Positions 10,760-22,435 of a stretch of 64,000 nt of DNA are shown here, in pieces. The notes under the pieces are model-generated. The model was not told where the DNA came from. It saw only the letters and a program-made list of their open reading frames with translations, and did not search any database. Each line of letters begins with the position of its first letter. Position 1 is the first letter of the stretch. The translations under genes were made by a program, and so were the position numbers. The DNA is from Bromus sterilis (lineage: Eukaryota > Streptophyta > Magnoliopsida > Poales > Poaceae): the NCBI GenBank assembly GCA_950022295.1, contig OX465600.1, forward strand, positions 305,546,031-305,610,030. Reading direction: 5' to 3'.

Positions 10760-12185
10760 GTACCTACACCACACATGTGGTGGTTAAAAGCATGTATTTC
10801 GTCTGTTTCCAAAATACAAATTGTATTAGATTTCGTTAGAAGAATTATTTCATCAATAATTGTTGTATAAGTCTATATCTAATATTAAAGAGAGAAAGAT
10901 TACTCCTGCCCTCCCACGAAGTCCTGTTTCTCTCCACACAATTCCATCCTAAACGAACTGAAAAAACCATCAAGACATGTCCCGCACTCCTGTGTTTTTT
11001 CCATTCCACGTTTGTCCTCCCATTTACACGTAGCCACCAGCCCACCACCCCGGCCCCTCGATTCATCTTCGCCACCCAATAGCATAGCGATAGGGAAACC
11101 CATCTCGGCAGCGAAACTTTGTACTTCGTTCAACACCAGCTACTTACATAACATGTTTACATGCATGTTACCTTTCGCATGGCCTAACGAAGTCAGTAAT
11201 AATGCTTGGTTTACAACACACGTGAATAACGTACGTACGAACAAACGTTGAGGATATGGTATTAAGAATGAATAACTAGCTTCCCCGCAAAAAAAAAGAA
11301 TGAATAACTAGCTATCTTGGTTCAACTCATAAATCTTATCCATGTCACGTTCACATGACATGCATAGTTCACATGATGCTTTTCTAATGGACTTGTGTGT
11401 CATGTCTAACAATTCATATGGGCCTAAAGATCGGGAAGATAACAATGTAGTAATAGTATGTAGTTCAGAAGAGATCGGTTTAGAAGATTTCAATTTTTTT
11501 TTCTAAACCAACCAACCGGCAATATACTAATAATCCTATGACATCATCTACAAAAAAATCCTATGGCATGCATGTTACGTTTCACACGCCTGGCTGCCTT
11601 TTTTTTGCTCGTATATATGGCCCAATGAGGTAAATAATGTATGGTTACAACAAACAAATGAGTTAAGAACGAACAACTAGCTAGTCCAACTGCCACATAA
11701 GATGCCTTCTTAGCTGCTTGCTGAAAAAAAAATTGTGGTCTTTTTCCTGCACTCGTCGCTCGAGTGAACCATATGTGGAATAACATTTTTATGCCACATA
11801 AGATTCTTCTCTTACCAACTTCTTTGTCGTGGTATTTTTCCTGCACTCATCGCTCAAGTGAACCATACATGGAATAACATTTTCCTGCACTCGTCGCTCG
11901 AGTGAACCATATTTAGTAAGCAGATCCAACAACTAGCTAGTTCAACCACCACATAAGATGCTAGTTGACAATCAACCACTGCATCTAATTAAGTTCGCAA
12001 TAAAAAGTTAGCAGCTAGTCGGAAATATCTTTTGGAGGACGAGCTCCAGTGAGCCCTCCAAAATGTAAAACTTAAAGTTTGTGAAATTTCATATATTTAC
12101 ATCTCAAAAAATTCTAAAAAAATACAGAGATAGATGAAGGTATAATACACAAGCTTGAAAAATCCTTTCTCGCAGCTAGTACCTT
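10760..12185. other. Intergenic sequence between terpene synthase exon copies
   Basis: No gene recognised. Near 10872 the string TCTATATCTAATATTAAAG preceded by A resembles a Helitron 5' end, but no matching 3' hairpin and CTAG end was found. Around 11740-11910 the phrase cctgcactcgtcgctcgagtgaacc recurs about three times, with catggaataacatttt between copies, as a small local repeat. Confidence 0.35.
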
Positions 12186-12701
12186 ATATTGCTACTTAGA
12201 TTTTTTTTGAAAGCATAAAGACTTTATTCCTCACATAATAGAAATGTCGTTTACAATCAAATGAGAAATAAAGCTAGGTATAGACCCATCCTAGAATTCC
12301 GAAGTTTGTGACGCAAAACAGTGCTTAGCCAAGCAGTCCGCCACTTGATTTGCTTCTCTCGGGCAGGTGGAATATTGGACCTGAACAAAGTCACTCACCA
12401 GCATAGAACATTCTGCGGCGAAGCCGATGTCAGTTCCCAAATAATCATCACCAAGGCTGATGAATTCCACCGCAGGAACACAATCTGACTGGACTTCAAT
12501 TTTAGTACATCCAATATTCGCCGCAAGGTATAGACCATTGCGAATTGCCGCCATCTCTGCTGAAGTTTCAGAACCAACATGCGGTAATACCCATGTCACG
12601 ACAGCCAGAAAGTGTCCTCTTTAATCTTTTGCAACAGCTCCAGTAGACCCAGATAGAGTTTCAGCATGGAAGGAAGCATCAACCCTGATATTGCTACTTA
12701 G
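12186..12701 (-). mobile_element. 5'-truncated LINE-like retroposon in the terpene synthase 5' leader
   Basis: The 14-bp direct repeat ATATTGCTACTTAG at 12186-12199 and 12688-12701 flanks a 488-bp body. A T-run at the left end is the minus-strand poly(A) tail, and the body carries an RNase H-like coding piece. These are the marks of target-primed reverse transcription. It lies directly upstream of the ATG at 12739 and so interrupts the gene's leader or promoter. Confidence 0.85.
12291..12599 (-). pseudogene. RNase H-like (RVT_3) fragment within the retroposon
   Basis: A 102-residue open frame with the plant RNase H-like (RVT_3) pattern: SAEMAAIRNGLYLAANIG, then KIEVQSDCVPAVEFI with the acidic SD, and the C-terminal CPREANQVADCLAKH. 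Such domains end plant LINE ORF2 proteins or exist as reverse-transcribed copies. It lacks the first beta strand with its aspartate, so activity is unlikely. It is carried by the insertion at 12186-12701. Confidence 0.75.
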
Positions 12702-13313
12702 CTTAGTAGTATGTGCGAGAGAGAAAAGGCGGCGAGCGATGTCTAAGAAAGGAAAGGAGAGTCATGCGGGCAGAGGAACAATGCTTGCCCAGGGTTACAC
12801 GATGCTAGACGAGCGAAGACACGAGGTAGATTACCGCCTAAGCGTGTGGGGCGACTTCTTCATCCAAAACCCTACTCTGCCCCATACTCATCAGGTATGT
12901 ACAGTACATATGTGTTAATATTAAGACAACATTTAAATAGAAGAACATTAAACCTTAAACTCACGATCCATTGTAGTGTACAGTTGGCACTGTCTTGCGG
13001 TACAGAGATGGACTTTTCCCATGACACCCACTTTAGAATCGGTTGCTAGACGTGGGACGTATTGTCCCATGTGGGATCATCATGTCATACCGGGGAATCT
13101 TTTTCCTTGTATATCAGGTATATCATCAAAAAAATTTGAAACATCACATGGAGTGGACTTCTGAGGACCATGGCTACGTGGGAATGGGCGAGCGTGTTGT
13201 CCGAGTTATCCTCGACTTGTGGTCAAGCCGATTGCAAGGGGAGGGGAGTGCAAACAGCCCAGCTGGCAAGTGGGCCCAGTATGTGTTGGCTAGCTTGCAC
13301 TGTAGCTTATTTA

Positions 13314-13618
13314 GGGCTTGTTTGATTTATAGGGTAGGAAAATCATAGGAACAAGAAAAGCATAGAATTGCAATGGCATGCCCACTCCATTCCTATAGGA
13401 TTTTTCTTGCACCAAAATTTGTTTGATTCCATCAAAGGAATTGTAGAAAGAGGTTGGAGTGAATGTTAGGATTCCTATAGAAAATACTACAAAAATTCTT
13501 ATGGAAAAATTTTCTATATGAACAATTCCTATGAATCAAATGAGTAACGTAGGAAAAAAATCCTATGGGATAAAATCTTACAAGAAACCTATGAAATTCC
13601 TATGAATCAAACGAGCCC
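13314..13618. mobile_element. Tourist/Harbinger-type MITE in terpene synthase intron 1
   Basis: A 305-bp element flanked by TTA at 13311-13313 and 13619-13621, with terminal inverted repeats GGGCTTGTTTGATTTATAG and CTATGAATCAAACGAGCCC. TTA target duplication and GGG-type termini identify PIF/Harbinger-derived Tourist MITEs. Confidence 0.9.
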
Positions 13619-14738
13619 TTAGGGTTATCACTCTGGTTGTAGAGGCATCGATCATTACGTGTCCAGCTATTCGCTATCCTTTCCAGTTGTATCTTCTTCC
13701 TCTTCAAGTTGGTTCCTCCCCCCTTCTGAATTCTCTCTATAATCTTGGAAATACAGAGATCTTTGAACCACACCCTCGTCATGGCAGGGAATACTAGTAG
13801 GAGGGTAGCACCCAGTGTCTGCATCCTTGGATACACACATCTGATTCACGAGGTGCACAATAGGGTATCTCTTTTCATAAGCTCCCCAAAAGCTTATGTT
13901 GGAGCCGAGCCGAATATTTCTTAAGAGTTTTATATTGGCTGGATATGATAGATTGAGGATGACAGTAAAAACTTATAAACTTAATTTTTTTGCAAAAAAT
14001 ATGTTTCCTAATAACCATAATAATGTTATTTACACACCATCCAAATATTTTCAAACAGAAGACGACCAAAATAATTGATTTTTTTTGGTGACCTGATGCA
14101 TATATGAATATCTAGTTTGTTTTAGCATACAAGGATAGTACATGTGTAATATAATGTCGTTCTGTTGTGTTTACTTTCGTAGAACTCAATAGAATGGAGG
14201 ACTGAGAGACGCGACAAGCTAATAGTCGAATCAAGGGACAAGTTACTCAACTTATGTGATCCATTGGCTGAACTGAAGATGATCGATGTACTTCAACGTC
14301 TCGGAGTTTCTTACCATTTCAAAGAAGAGATTGATTTGAAACTGCAGAAGCTTTCTTCAAAGAAGTTTGATTGTGAGAACCTGCAGGGCATATCCCTTCA
14401 GTTCAGGTTGTTAAGGCAAGACCGGTGCTACATGTCTTGTGGTAAAACAACATGTGTCTCTCTCAGCTCCTTGAATCGGTCATCATATTTTCTTTTCTCT
14501 GAAATGCATACAAATTTATGGGCACGCATCTTCACATGCAAGACATGTATACTCAACAATACGACCAGTCAAAGATAACTAGCATTTTGTTGGGACACAT
14601 AGCTAGGTCCATAGAAAATATTCTATGAATTTGATAATTATATAATTTTATACTCAAATATGCCCATGTAATATATTAATATCCTTTAATACATATTCCA
14701 ATATTTTGCATAATTATTTGCTTGTGGGTTGTATTATA

Positions 14739-14831
14739 CTCCCCCCATTCTGAAATAAGTGCCTAACTTTGTAGTAACTTTAGTACAAATTTTTACTAGA
14801 GTTAAGACATTTTTTTTCAGAACGAAGACAG
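14739..14831. mobile_element. Stowaway-type MITE in terpene synthase intron 2
   Basis: A 93-bp element with TA at both sides (14737-14738, 14832-14833). The left end CTCCCCCCATTCTGAAATA and the internal phrase AACTTTAGTACAAA match the common Triticeae Stowaway layout. The right end has diverged. Confidence 0.8.
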
Positions 14832-15355
14832 TAAATAGCTTGTGGGGCTTGAAGTACCTAATTTATTTTTATTCCAAAGCTATATGTACAACCAGAAAAA
14901 CTTTGAGGCCGCATTGCGAAGTGATGTCCGAGCTCTACTTGCAGTCTATGAGGCAGCTCATCTTGGCACATCGGATGAACAATTTCTCAAAGATGCCCAA
15001 CGGAAGACTACAAGTCCTAAAATCAATGTACGGTCATCTTGAAAAACCAATCACAGATAAAGTGAAACATGCTCTTGAGACACCATCCTTCCGTAGGATG
15101 AAGATTTTGGAAGCTAGGCTATATATCCCTCTATACCAGGAAGATAAAGAGGAATGCGACGAAACACTTCTTGAACTCGCAAAACATAATTTTAATCTAC
15201 TGCAATGCCTTTACAGGGAAGAAGTCAAGAAAATATGCGAGTAAGTACAAAATAGTGAAATCATGTTCATAGTAAAGTCTTTACATTTAGTCGTTTTGAT
15301 GAAAGTGTAGGCTCAATTAAAAAGTTTTACTAGAAAATGGTTGGCAAACTTTGTT

Positions 15356-16610
15356 GGGATCGACTACACAGCGACGCCGCACATAGTCCTTTCCGTGCGG
15401 CGGCTGTTAATCATGCAGGATAATCGCATATTAGCGCGCAGCCGACCGATAATGTAATAGTCCGTACTCCCTAGGCCCAATAAAGTAATTTATGCTGGGC
15501 CCGTATATGATAATGACAACACCTGGAAAGCATCTAAAACTTCTCTCTTTCTGTATGAGTCGCTTTCTTCCTCACATTTTTTTTTATTTTTCTTTCTTGT
15601 CCACACCTAGACATGCATGCATCAATTATATTTTTCTAAAGGTGCAACACACAGTTGTTCGATTTTATACATGCATATTTTCTAGATGATGATTAGCGTA
15701 GTTATCAGATTTTACTTTGTTGTCACAAATAAGAAGTATAATTATACTCGATTGCCAAATCTAAACCACCTAATTTCCTATATTTTAATTATTTAGTTAC
15801 CAGACTAACTTTGTTGATGGAAATACGAAATATAATTATACTCGGTTGCCACATTTTAAACCACCTAGTTTCCTGTATTTAAATATTTTTATATATTTAG
15901 TTACCGGATTTACTTCGTTGCCAGAAATACAAAATATACTTATACTCGGTTGCCACATTTTAAACCACCTAGTTTCCTGTTTTAAATATTTTTATATATT
16001 TAGTTACCAGATTTACTTTGTTGCCAACAACCAAATATTATAAAAACTGACAACTAAAAACTCTAAAATGTGGAAACTGGATATTACGATTCTAATAATG
16101 GAAAAACACTGAATATGACAACCAAGTATTACAAAAACTGACAACTAATAACTCATTTTTTCTAAATTTTTAGCATCGTTGCAGCAAAAAAACATGAAAT
16201 AAATGTTGCGTACCATATTTGTCATCAGTTGGTGGTATCAAAATTAATTACCAGTAGTAACATTTTTGTTATCTATTGCTACAAAATTGCATCTCATCAT
16301 CCCAGTCATACTTAATCATTTTCTTAGCAAAAATTAAGAGTTAATGATAGCAGGAACTAAGCAATTCAGGTAGTGTAGCTGGCAGCAAGCAGCGGCAACA
16401 CGTTCATCCTCAGCTTTACTACAACTTATTATAAGGCATGCGTCCACAACTTTTACTGCAGCACATGCATCCGCAGCGATAGCCCATGCAGATTTCATGT
16501 AGCACATGCAGCCACAGCAGCGCAAAGTCCAAGTTTAGGGAAAGCTACTACTACGCACGAAGCCGCCGCATGGGAACCGGACTGTGCGGCGGAGTTAGGT
16601 ATCACTTCCC
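15356..16610. mobile_element. Non-autonomous Mutator-like element in terpene synthase intron 3
   Basis: The 9-bp direct repeat AACTTTGTT at 15347-15355 and 16611-16619 flanks a 1,255-bp element. Its ends are imperfect inverted repeats of about 50 bp: both begin GGGA, and both contain CGCCGCACA followed, about 12 bases on, by TGCGGCGGC. A 9-bp target duplication with long inverted repeats is the Mutator signature. The body is AT-rich with tandem repeats and encodes no transposase. The flanking exons still splice in phase (GA|G at 15240/16630), so the insertion is cleanly intronic. Confidence 0.82.
15694..16030 (+). repeat. Tandem repeat of about 100 bp inside the Mutator-like element
   Basis: About three and a half degenerate direct copies, each containing an ACTTTGTTG or ACTTCGTTG segment, a TATACTCGGTTGCCACATTTT segment and a CCACCTAGTTTCCTG segment. 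The CCTA(A/G)TTTCCT core recurs near 15770, 15864 and 15966. Confidence 0.75.
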
Positions 16611-18224
16611 AACTTTGTTTCTTATGAAGGTGGTATTATGAGAAGGAATCCCCATGGAAATTATTCTACGCAAGGCATAGGCCAGCAGAAGCCTAGTTTT
16701 GGGCACTTGGAGTGTATTATGAACCACAATATGCCAAACTCAGAAAGTTACTAGCAAAATTTATAGCTACAATTACACCATATGACGACACTTTCGACAA
16801 TTATGGTGTATGGGAAGAGCTGCAACCTTTCGCTAATGTCATGCAAAGGTTTGTTTTGCTACCATTAAAGGATATATTGCAAATTAATCTGGTAAAGTAG
16901 TGTTTTCATCTTTCAAGTGGAAGTGTGGAAGCTCTTATAGCTAGTTAAATTCGAACTTGTTGACTTGGCACGTATAAATATTAGCTAATGAGCATCATTC
17001 TTGTAGGTGGGACATGAAGGAGGCTCAACAACTCGGAGAATGCTACAAAGACTACGCACAATTTATGTTAGGCACCATGATTGAAATAGAGAATGCACTT
17101 CCAAAAGATATATCAACTAGAAATGTTAACTTTATAAGAAATATCGTACGAGTACAATCATATATTTACGCTTCATTTCAATTGTGTTACATGGATTTTT
17201 CTTTCAATATGTGTATGTTTAGATGTTAAATGAAGTGTTGGTAACGGCCAGTGCATTCCATGTTATTGAAACCCAAACATGTATAATTTCTTCGTAGGAT
17301 GAAATTTTCATAAGTATATTAGAACATTCAAATTAATGATGATTCTATAGTGGCAGTAAGATTGTTATCTATTGCATTTCTAAAATTTGGGACGTAAAAA
17401 ACTTTTGTAGGGTAAGAAATTGTCATGTAAAAGGCACATATGTTGCCCAAGTATTTTCTACATTATTAGTTGAGTTGCAAGTTCTAATTATTCATTCTAG
17501 AATTCTGGTAACCAACAATATATCAAAACGAAAATTAGAAATGGAAAAACTTTGCAGCATAGTTGTTAATTACAAACATGAAACTGAATATGTGTATTCA
17601 TTGCATCATTGTGTTTTACTTTATCTTAGTAAACACAATGATTAAATGTTTTTGAAACAATACCAGAGTATTGTATTTTATACAATAAACATAAGTATTT
17701 ACTAAATGTAAGAATATCTACCATGTAAAGACATATTATGGGATATCGTTGGGGAAATCATCAACTATTTTGCAAATTTACACACACTAGTTTGAGTTGT
17801 GTAGCCTACAAGTTGTTGTAATCATATTGATGTATTTGTAAGTTAATTTTACTATGCCAATTAGAAATATCAATTTTACTATCATTTGGAGCACCACATT
17901 TGAGCCAAAGCATATTTTAGTATTCTTTGAAACAAATATTATAGTCTTCTTACCGGTGTAGTCTGTTTTATTGTAGATTAATAAAGTATGCAAAGGTTAT
18001 GTGACTGAAATTATTTGGAGAGATAAAAATACATACCATCCTTGGAAGAGCATTTGAAGGTCACACTCATTACATGCTTTTATTGGGCTATTAATTGCAC
18101 TGCTTTTGTTGTATTTGAAGAGAACATTGCAGATGAGGTTCTAGAATGGATGTCTAAGTTTCCTCAAATTGTCAAGGATTCTTGTATTGTATCACGACTA
18201 ATGGACGATATTGTTGCCCATGAG

Positions 18225-18886
18225 GTAATGTTCTAATACATAATTTTGGGATTTAATATAGCTTAGGGCCCTCTATCATTCTCCCTGCCATGATGGTAAG
18301 TCCTTTGAATTTTGTTCTGACCATGAGGTAAATTTATTTTGTTATCATATATAAGTTGTGCTTAGTTTCAGTAATAATTGTTTGATTGTGATTTGATATA
18401 TATACACACACACATAGCTCATGTATTCATTTGTATCTCATTCTTTTACAATTGGCAAGAAAGCGGGACAAGATCTCAATCGAGGAACGGTTCAAAGCAA
18501 TTAGCGATGAATTGGCGGGTTTTTTCCTTCGTGAAGTCATACCGCCATTCGGAGAGTACCACTATGAATGATGTACATGTAACATATAGTTTGACTCGGA
18601 GATCGAGTACCACTATTCTACATGTAATAGATAGTATGCCTCGGAGAGTACCACTACTATATATGCATGAAGATCAATCTTCATGCATAAGTATACTACT
18701 TAATTTGAGATCGCAATTACATGTGTTATATATTATATGGACCAAGTTGCTATGCATCACCTTTTATCTTCATGTACTACCTAAACCCAAACGCGTAGCA
18801 GGCGCACCGACGCGATATGAAACGGTCCGATACCCCTAAACCCCTCTCTAAGCATCGACGCGATATCCGATACCCCTAAACCCCTA
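18225..18886. other. Region after the last recognisable terpene synthase exon
   Basis: It holds a short frame (about 18465-18570, with KRDKISIEERFKAI) that might be a decayed final exon but does not match the expected terpene synthase C-terminus. Short repeats containing tcggagagtaccac occur near 18550-18655. Around 18830-18890 come copies of gatacccctaaacccc, telomere-like in composition but too irregular for a telomeric array. Confidence 0.4.
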
Positions 18887-19118
18887 AAAACCCTAAACCC
18901 TGAATCAACCTTTGGTACCGGTTCGTATTGCAAACCGGTACCAAAGCTCCTTTGGCATGCGCACTCCCGGAGGCCCACGTGGAGGCCCCTTTAATACCGG
19001 TTCGCAAGGAACCGGTACCAAAGGGGGGGGGCTTTAGTACCGGGCCTTTAGTACCGGTTAGGAAACCGGTACTAAAGGCCCTCCCGAACCGGTACTGATG
19101 AGCGATTTTCTACTAGTG
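18887..19118. repeat. CACTA element terminus with taccggt subterminal repeats
   Basis: Repeated inverted motifs of the form TTTAGTACCGGTT and AACCGGTACTAAAG lead to the terminal TTTTCTACTAGTG ending at 19118, the reverse complement of a CACTAGTAGAAAA terminus. This is the common Triticeae CACTA end. The opposite end of the element was not found. The terminus abuts the truncated LEA gene. Confidence 0.75.
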
Positions 19119-19528
19119 AGGCAACGGACGCGGTGACCATCGGCGAGGCCCTGCGGGCCGCGGCGCAGACGTCGGCTGGGGAGAAGCCGGTGGACCTCGC
19201 GGACACAGCGGCGCTGCAGGCCGCCGAGACGCGCGCGACGGGGCTGGGCCGCGTCATCCCAGGCGGCGTGGCGGTCGCGGCGCAGAAGGCCGCAGAGACC
19301 AACGCGAGGCCTGGGATGGGCGACGACGAGAAGGTGCGGCTGAGGGATGTGCTGGGCAGCGCCGCGGCGGTGCTTCCGGCGAACAAGGTGGCCACGAGGG
19401 AGGACGCCGCTGCGGTGGCCACCGCCGTGGAGCGCAACGCCGCTTCCGGAGGAGGCGGTGGAGGGAAGGGGGTCGCCGATGCGGTGGCTGCGGCCGCCGA
19501 TATAAACGAGGGGAAGATGACACGCTAG
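19119..19528 (+). pseudogene. Seed maturation protein / LEA group 5 (SMP family), 5'-truncated
   Basis: A frame encoding the C-terminal part of an LEA D-34 type protein, hydrophilic and normally made in drying seeds. The SMP domains are clear: ATDAVTIGEALRAAAQ, KPVDLADTAALQAAE and RATGLGRVIPGG, then a second unit with KVRLRDVLGSAAAVLPANK, VATREDAAAVATAVERNA and AAADINEGKM before the stop at 19526-19528. A full protein would have a further N-terminal part, but the CACTA terminus ends at 19118 and no upstream exon was found. The first in-frame initiator-like codon at 19133 is GTG, so no normal start exists. GC content and alanine richness contrast sharply with the flanks. The remaining frame is intact. 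Confidence 0.82.
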
Positions 19529-20280
19529 GCTAGGCTAGGCGCGTGCCTGGCACTGAAGACGTACGTACGCCATGCTCTACGTACGTAGCACGCCATAGCC
19601 ATAGTTTTTCATCCCATCGAAGCACTCTTTAGTTTCCGTGTAGTTCTGCCATGTGACCATGTTTGTATGTATATATCTTTATATTCGAGGTGTTTGATTC
19701 AGTGTTCTGTAACGTAACCTGATACTCACTACGCCAAAATCGCTAGTTGCCTACGGCCGAAGCTATGCCGACGGCCACCGTCGGCATAGATGGAGATATG
19801 CCTACGGCTTTTTTTTGCCGAGCTTCGGCCGTCGGCAACCAGGGCCACGTGGCACATGAGATACCGGCCGGCTAACGGCGTTGGAGCTATGCCGACGGCT
19901 TTACCGTCGGCAATAATTTTTTATTATTTTAATTAAATGTTTGTTCAATATTTAATTTTATTTATCTAAATTTTAATATATGCAAATTATATATCAATTT
20001 GGGGTAGAATTTTCCATAGATTGTGAATATACACTTTGTTTTTGTATTTGGATATGTTAAAAATGCAAAATAATGTACTTTTTCAAATAGGTCCTTATAG
20101 TTTATGAAAATCACAAGTAATTCATACATGCATGGATTTTGACAAATTTTATATGTTTACGGATCAGAATCTTGCAAGGGTTCTGTTGGCATACTATATT
20201 TTCAAATTTACATAGATTGAAATAATAGAATAAGAAGTTAGTGTTTACGTCGAAACGAGCACAACGCGAGGCAATCTTAG

Positions 20281-21327
20281 GCATGATCGGTGATAGCTAG
20301 GGGTGGAATCTTGCAAACCTCTTGGTAGATCTCTTATTAAATGAGTACTTGTGCACCTAGAAATGATTTTTTGAAAAAATAAATAGCAAACTATCAAGCA
20401 CTTGTAGTTCAAATTTCACCCCGTTCCAACTGAATCGGTGGCAATTTGTCTTTTTCAGCAGAGGTGTACAAGAAACATTTTACATGGAAAGTTTGGTCAA
20501 TTGTTAATAAAATATGGTCTAGTATATTACAAAAATGTATTGGTTCAAATTTACATCAAATATTTGGTAGATCCTTCACAAAAAGACCCTACTTTCGGCA
20601 CTTGGAAAATGAAAAATGAATTTTTCGTGCAACGAAAATGAAAACTTCCTTTGGCAAACTTGTTGGCCATTCAAATATACACACATATGCAAAATATGAT
20701 ATCATTTGGTAAAACTATCCTTTGAAATTAGCACTAACATCGGCCATTTGGCTTGAAAGCCATGAACCTTCATACTCGATAGCCCATTTTGAGAAGACTT
20801 TTTTAATAGATTTGTATTATTCCAAGTTTTTTGATTTTTATGGTTACTAGGACATAAATTAGGATGCAACGCGAAGGTTTTACATTTTTTTGATTTTTTT
20901 TGTATTGTTTAAGCACTGATTTCAAAATGCGGTCAAAACGGGAGAGGGGGGCATGTCCGGTGATAGCTAGGGGTGGAATCTTGCAAACCTCTTAGTATAT
21001 CTCTGATTAAATGAGTACTTGTGCATATAGAAATGATTTTTTGAAAAAATAAATAGCAAACTATAAAACACTTATAGTTCAAATTTCACCCCGTTCTAGC
21101 TGAATCGGCGGTAATTTGTCTTTTTCAGCAGAGGTGTACAAGAAACATTTTACATGGAAAGTTTGGTCAATTGTTAATAAAATATGGTCTAGTATATTAC
21201 AAAAATGTATTGGTTTAAATTTACATCAAATATTTGGTAGATCCTTCATAAAAAGACTCTACTTTCGACACTCAGAAAATAAAAAATTATTTTTTTATGC
21301 AAGGAAAATGAAAACTTATTTTGGAAA
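20281..21327 (+). repeat. Direct duplication inside the CACTA element
   Basis: Two similar segments, 20281-20647 and 20950-21327, start at ggtgatagctaggggtgg and share the run from gcagaggtgtacaagaaac onward with few differences. The repeat distance is about 670 bp. The duplicated frames have no recognisable domain. Confidence 0.85.
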
Positions 21328-21639
21328 ACTTGTTGGCCATTACAACTTACACACTTTTGATAAATAGGGTTTTCAATGTTTTTGTACAAAAAATCTTTTC
21401 TCTTTTGTTTAACTGTAGAAAAATGGTTTTTTTATTTAGAAACATGCAAATGTATTACACAAATTGTGGTATTCTAAATTTATAACTTTTGGTGAGAACT
21501 ATTACACATACACTGTCTATATATAAAAGGATTTTTTTAATTGTTTTATTAATTTTTAAAGAGAGTAAAGAAGCACAATTGGTAACTTGTTTGTGATTGG
21601 CTGATACGTGATTTTGTGGATCGATGACATGGCAGCTCC

Positions 21640-22435
21640 TGGTGTCCCACTGCGCTGCCCACGACCGCACGTTCCCCACCCACGCGCTATCCTTATCCTA
21701 CTCCGACAACCGCACGTTCCCTCACCCAGCCATCCAGGAGGTCGCGGCTCCTTTCCCTCCCACGGCGGCCTCCTCCAACCAAGCGCCGCCGCTCCTCCTC
21801 GCAAGCGCCGTCGCCCCTCCTCGCAGGCGCCGCCGCCCCTCCTCGCACAGCCGGGCCACCACGCGGGAGCCGGCGACCACGATCGTGCCACCATGCGGGT
21901 GACGACTACCATGACGGCGCCACAACGGCGACGTCCACGGCCGGGCCACCCACCGCCGCCAAGCCTCGCAGTTGGGCCGGCTGCCACCCAGCCCCACCGC
22001 GACCCAGGGTGACCGCGCCCAGCCACGTCGTGGTCGCGCCCCACGTCGTGGTCCGCCTTCCACCGGTCTGCCTCCCACGTCGCGGTCGCCACCGTCGACA
22101 CCCAGGGCCATTCGGTCCCCGCGCCGTTGCCGGGCCTCGCCGCGCTGTGGCCGCGCTCTGGCAGCCCAGCGCCCGCTCCATGGCACAGGCATTCACATGC
22201 GAAGCAAGAAGCCGAGCACCGTCGAGCAGTGTTGCTGCGGGCACACATGCATTCACGCATGGTCGGTGGGGTCGACCAGCACGTACGCCGGCCCACGGGT
22301 ACACGCCGGCGACCTGCTGCAGTACGTGTACCCATGGCCATCTGTGTCGATCGGGGGAAAGAGGGAAGCACCATGGCTGGGCCGTGCTCCCTGCCGTCGT
22401 CGTGGCCCCGACATTTTGTTTTTATTTTTGGTAAA
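21640..22435. other. GC-rich core of the CACTA element, origin unknown
   Basis: A strongly GC-rich block in an otherwise AT-rich element, open in several frames on both strands (the longest is 318 codons on minus, 21556-22512). The predicted proteins are low-complexity, rich in Pro, Arg, Ala and Gly, and show no domain I recognise. It may be a captured host gene fragment or simply composition-driven open frames; I cannot tell which. Confidence 0.4.

Larger units (their letters stand above)
12739..18224 (+). pseudogene. Terpene synthase pseudogene (TPS-a type, sesquiterpene-synthase-like)
   Basis: A multi-exon terpene synthase, which would cyclise a prenyl diphosphate. Exons by similarity are 12739-12894, 14183-14441, about 14882-15240, 16630-16848, 17007-17145 and 17977-18224. 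Exon 1 has ERRHEVDYRLSVWGD, a variant RRx8W motif with one extra residue. Exon 2 has LQRLGVSYHFKEEI and exon 3 LEARLYIPLYQ. Exon 4 holds the metal-binding DDTFD in ATITPYDDTFDNYG. Exon 6 ends SRLMDDIVAHE, the second metal site with Ser changed to Ala. Breaks include a lost AG acceptor before exon 3, a frameshift near 15010, a TAG in place of Tyr in AEA*FWALGVYYEP (exon 4), and a frameshift near 18044. The last exon is not recognisable; a short frame near 18470 is doubtful. Introns carry three transposons. Confidence 0.88.

Noticed and set aside
10872..10900. Helitron 5' end at 10872
   Set aside because: Only the TC start resembles one; no partner hairpin and CTRR end was found downstream, so it is noted but not called.
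18465..18571. Final exon of the terpene synthase
   Set aside because: The frame with KRDKISIEERFKAI does not follow the expected C-terminal pattern and lacks a convincing splice acceptor in phase.
18830..18890. Interstitial telomeric repeat from ccctaaaccc runs
   Set aside because: Units are irregular (cccctaaacccc, aaaaaccctaaaccc) and few; similar runs are common near CACTA ends.
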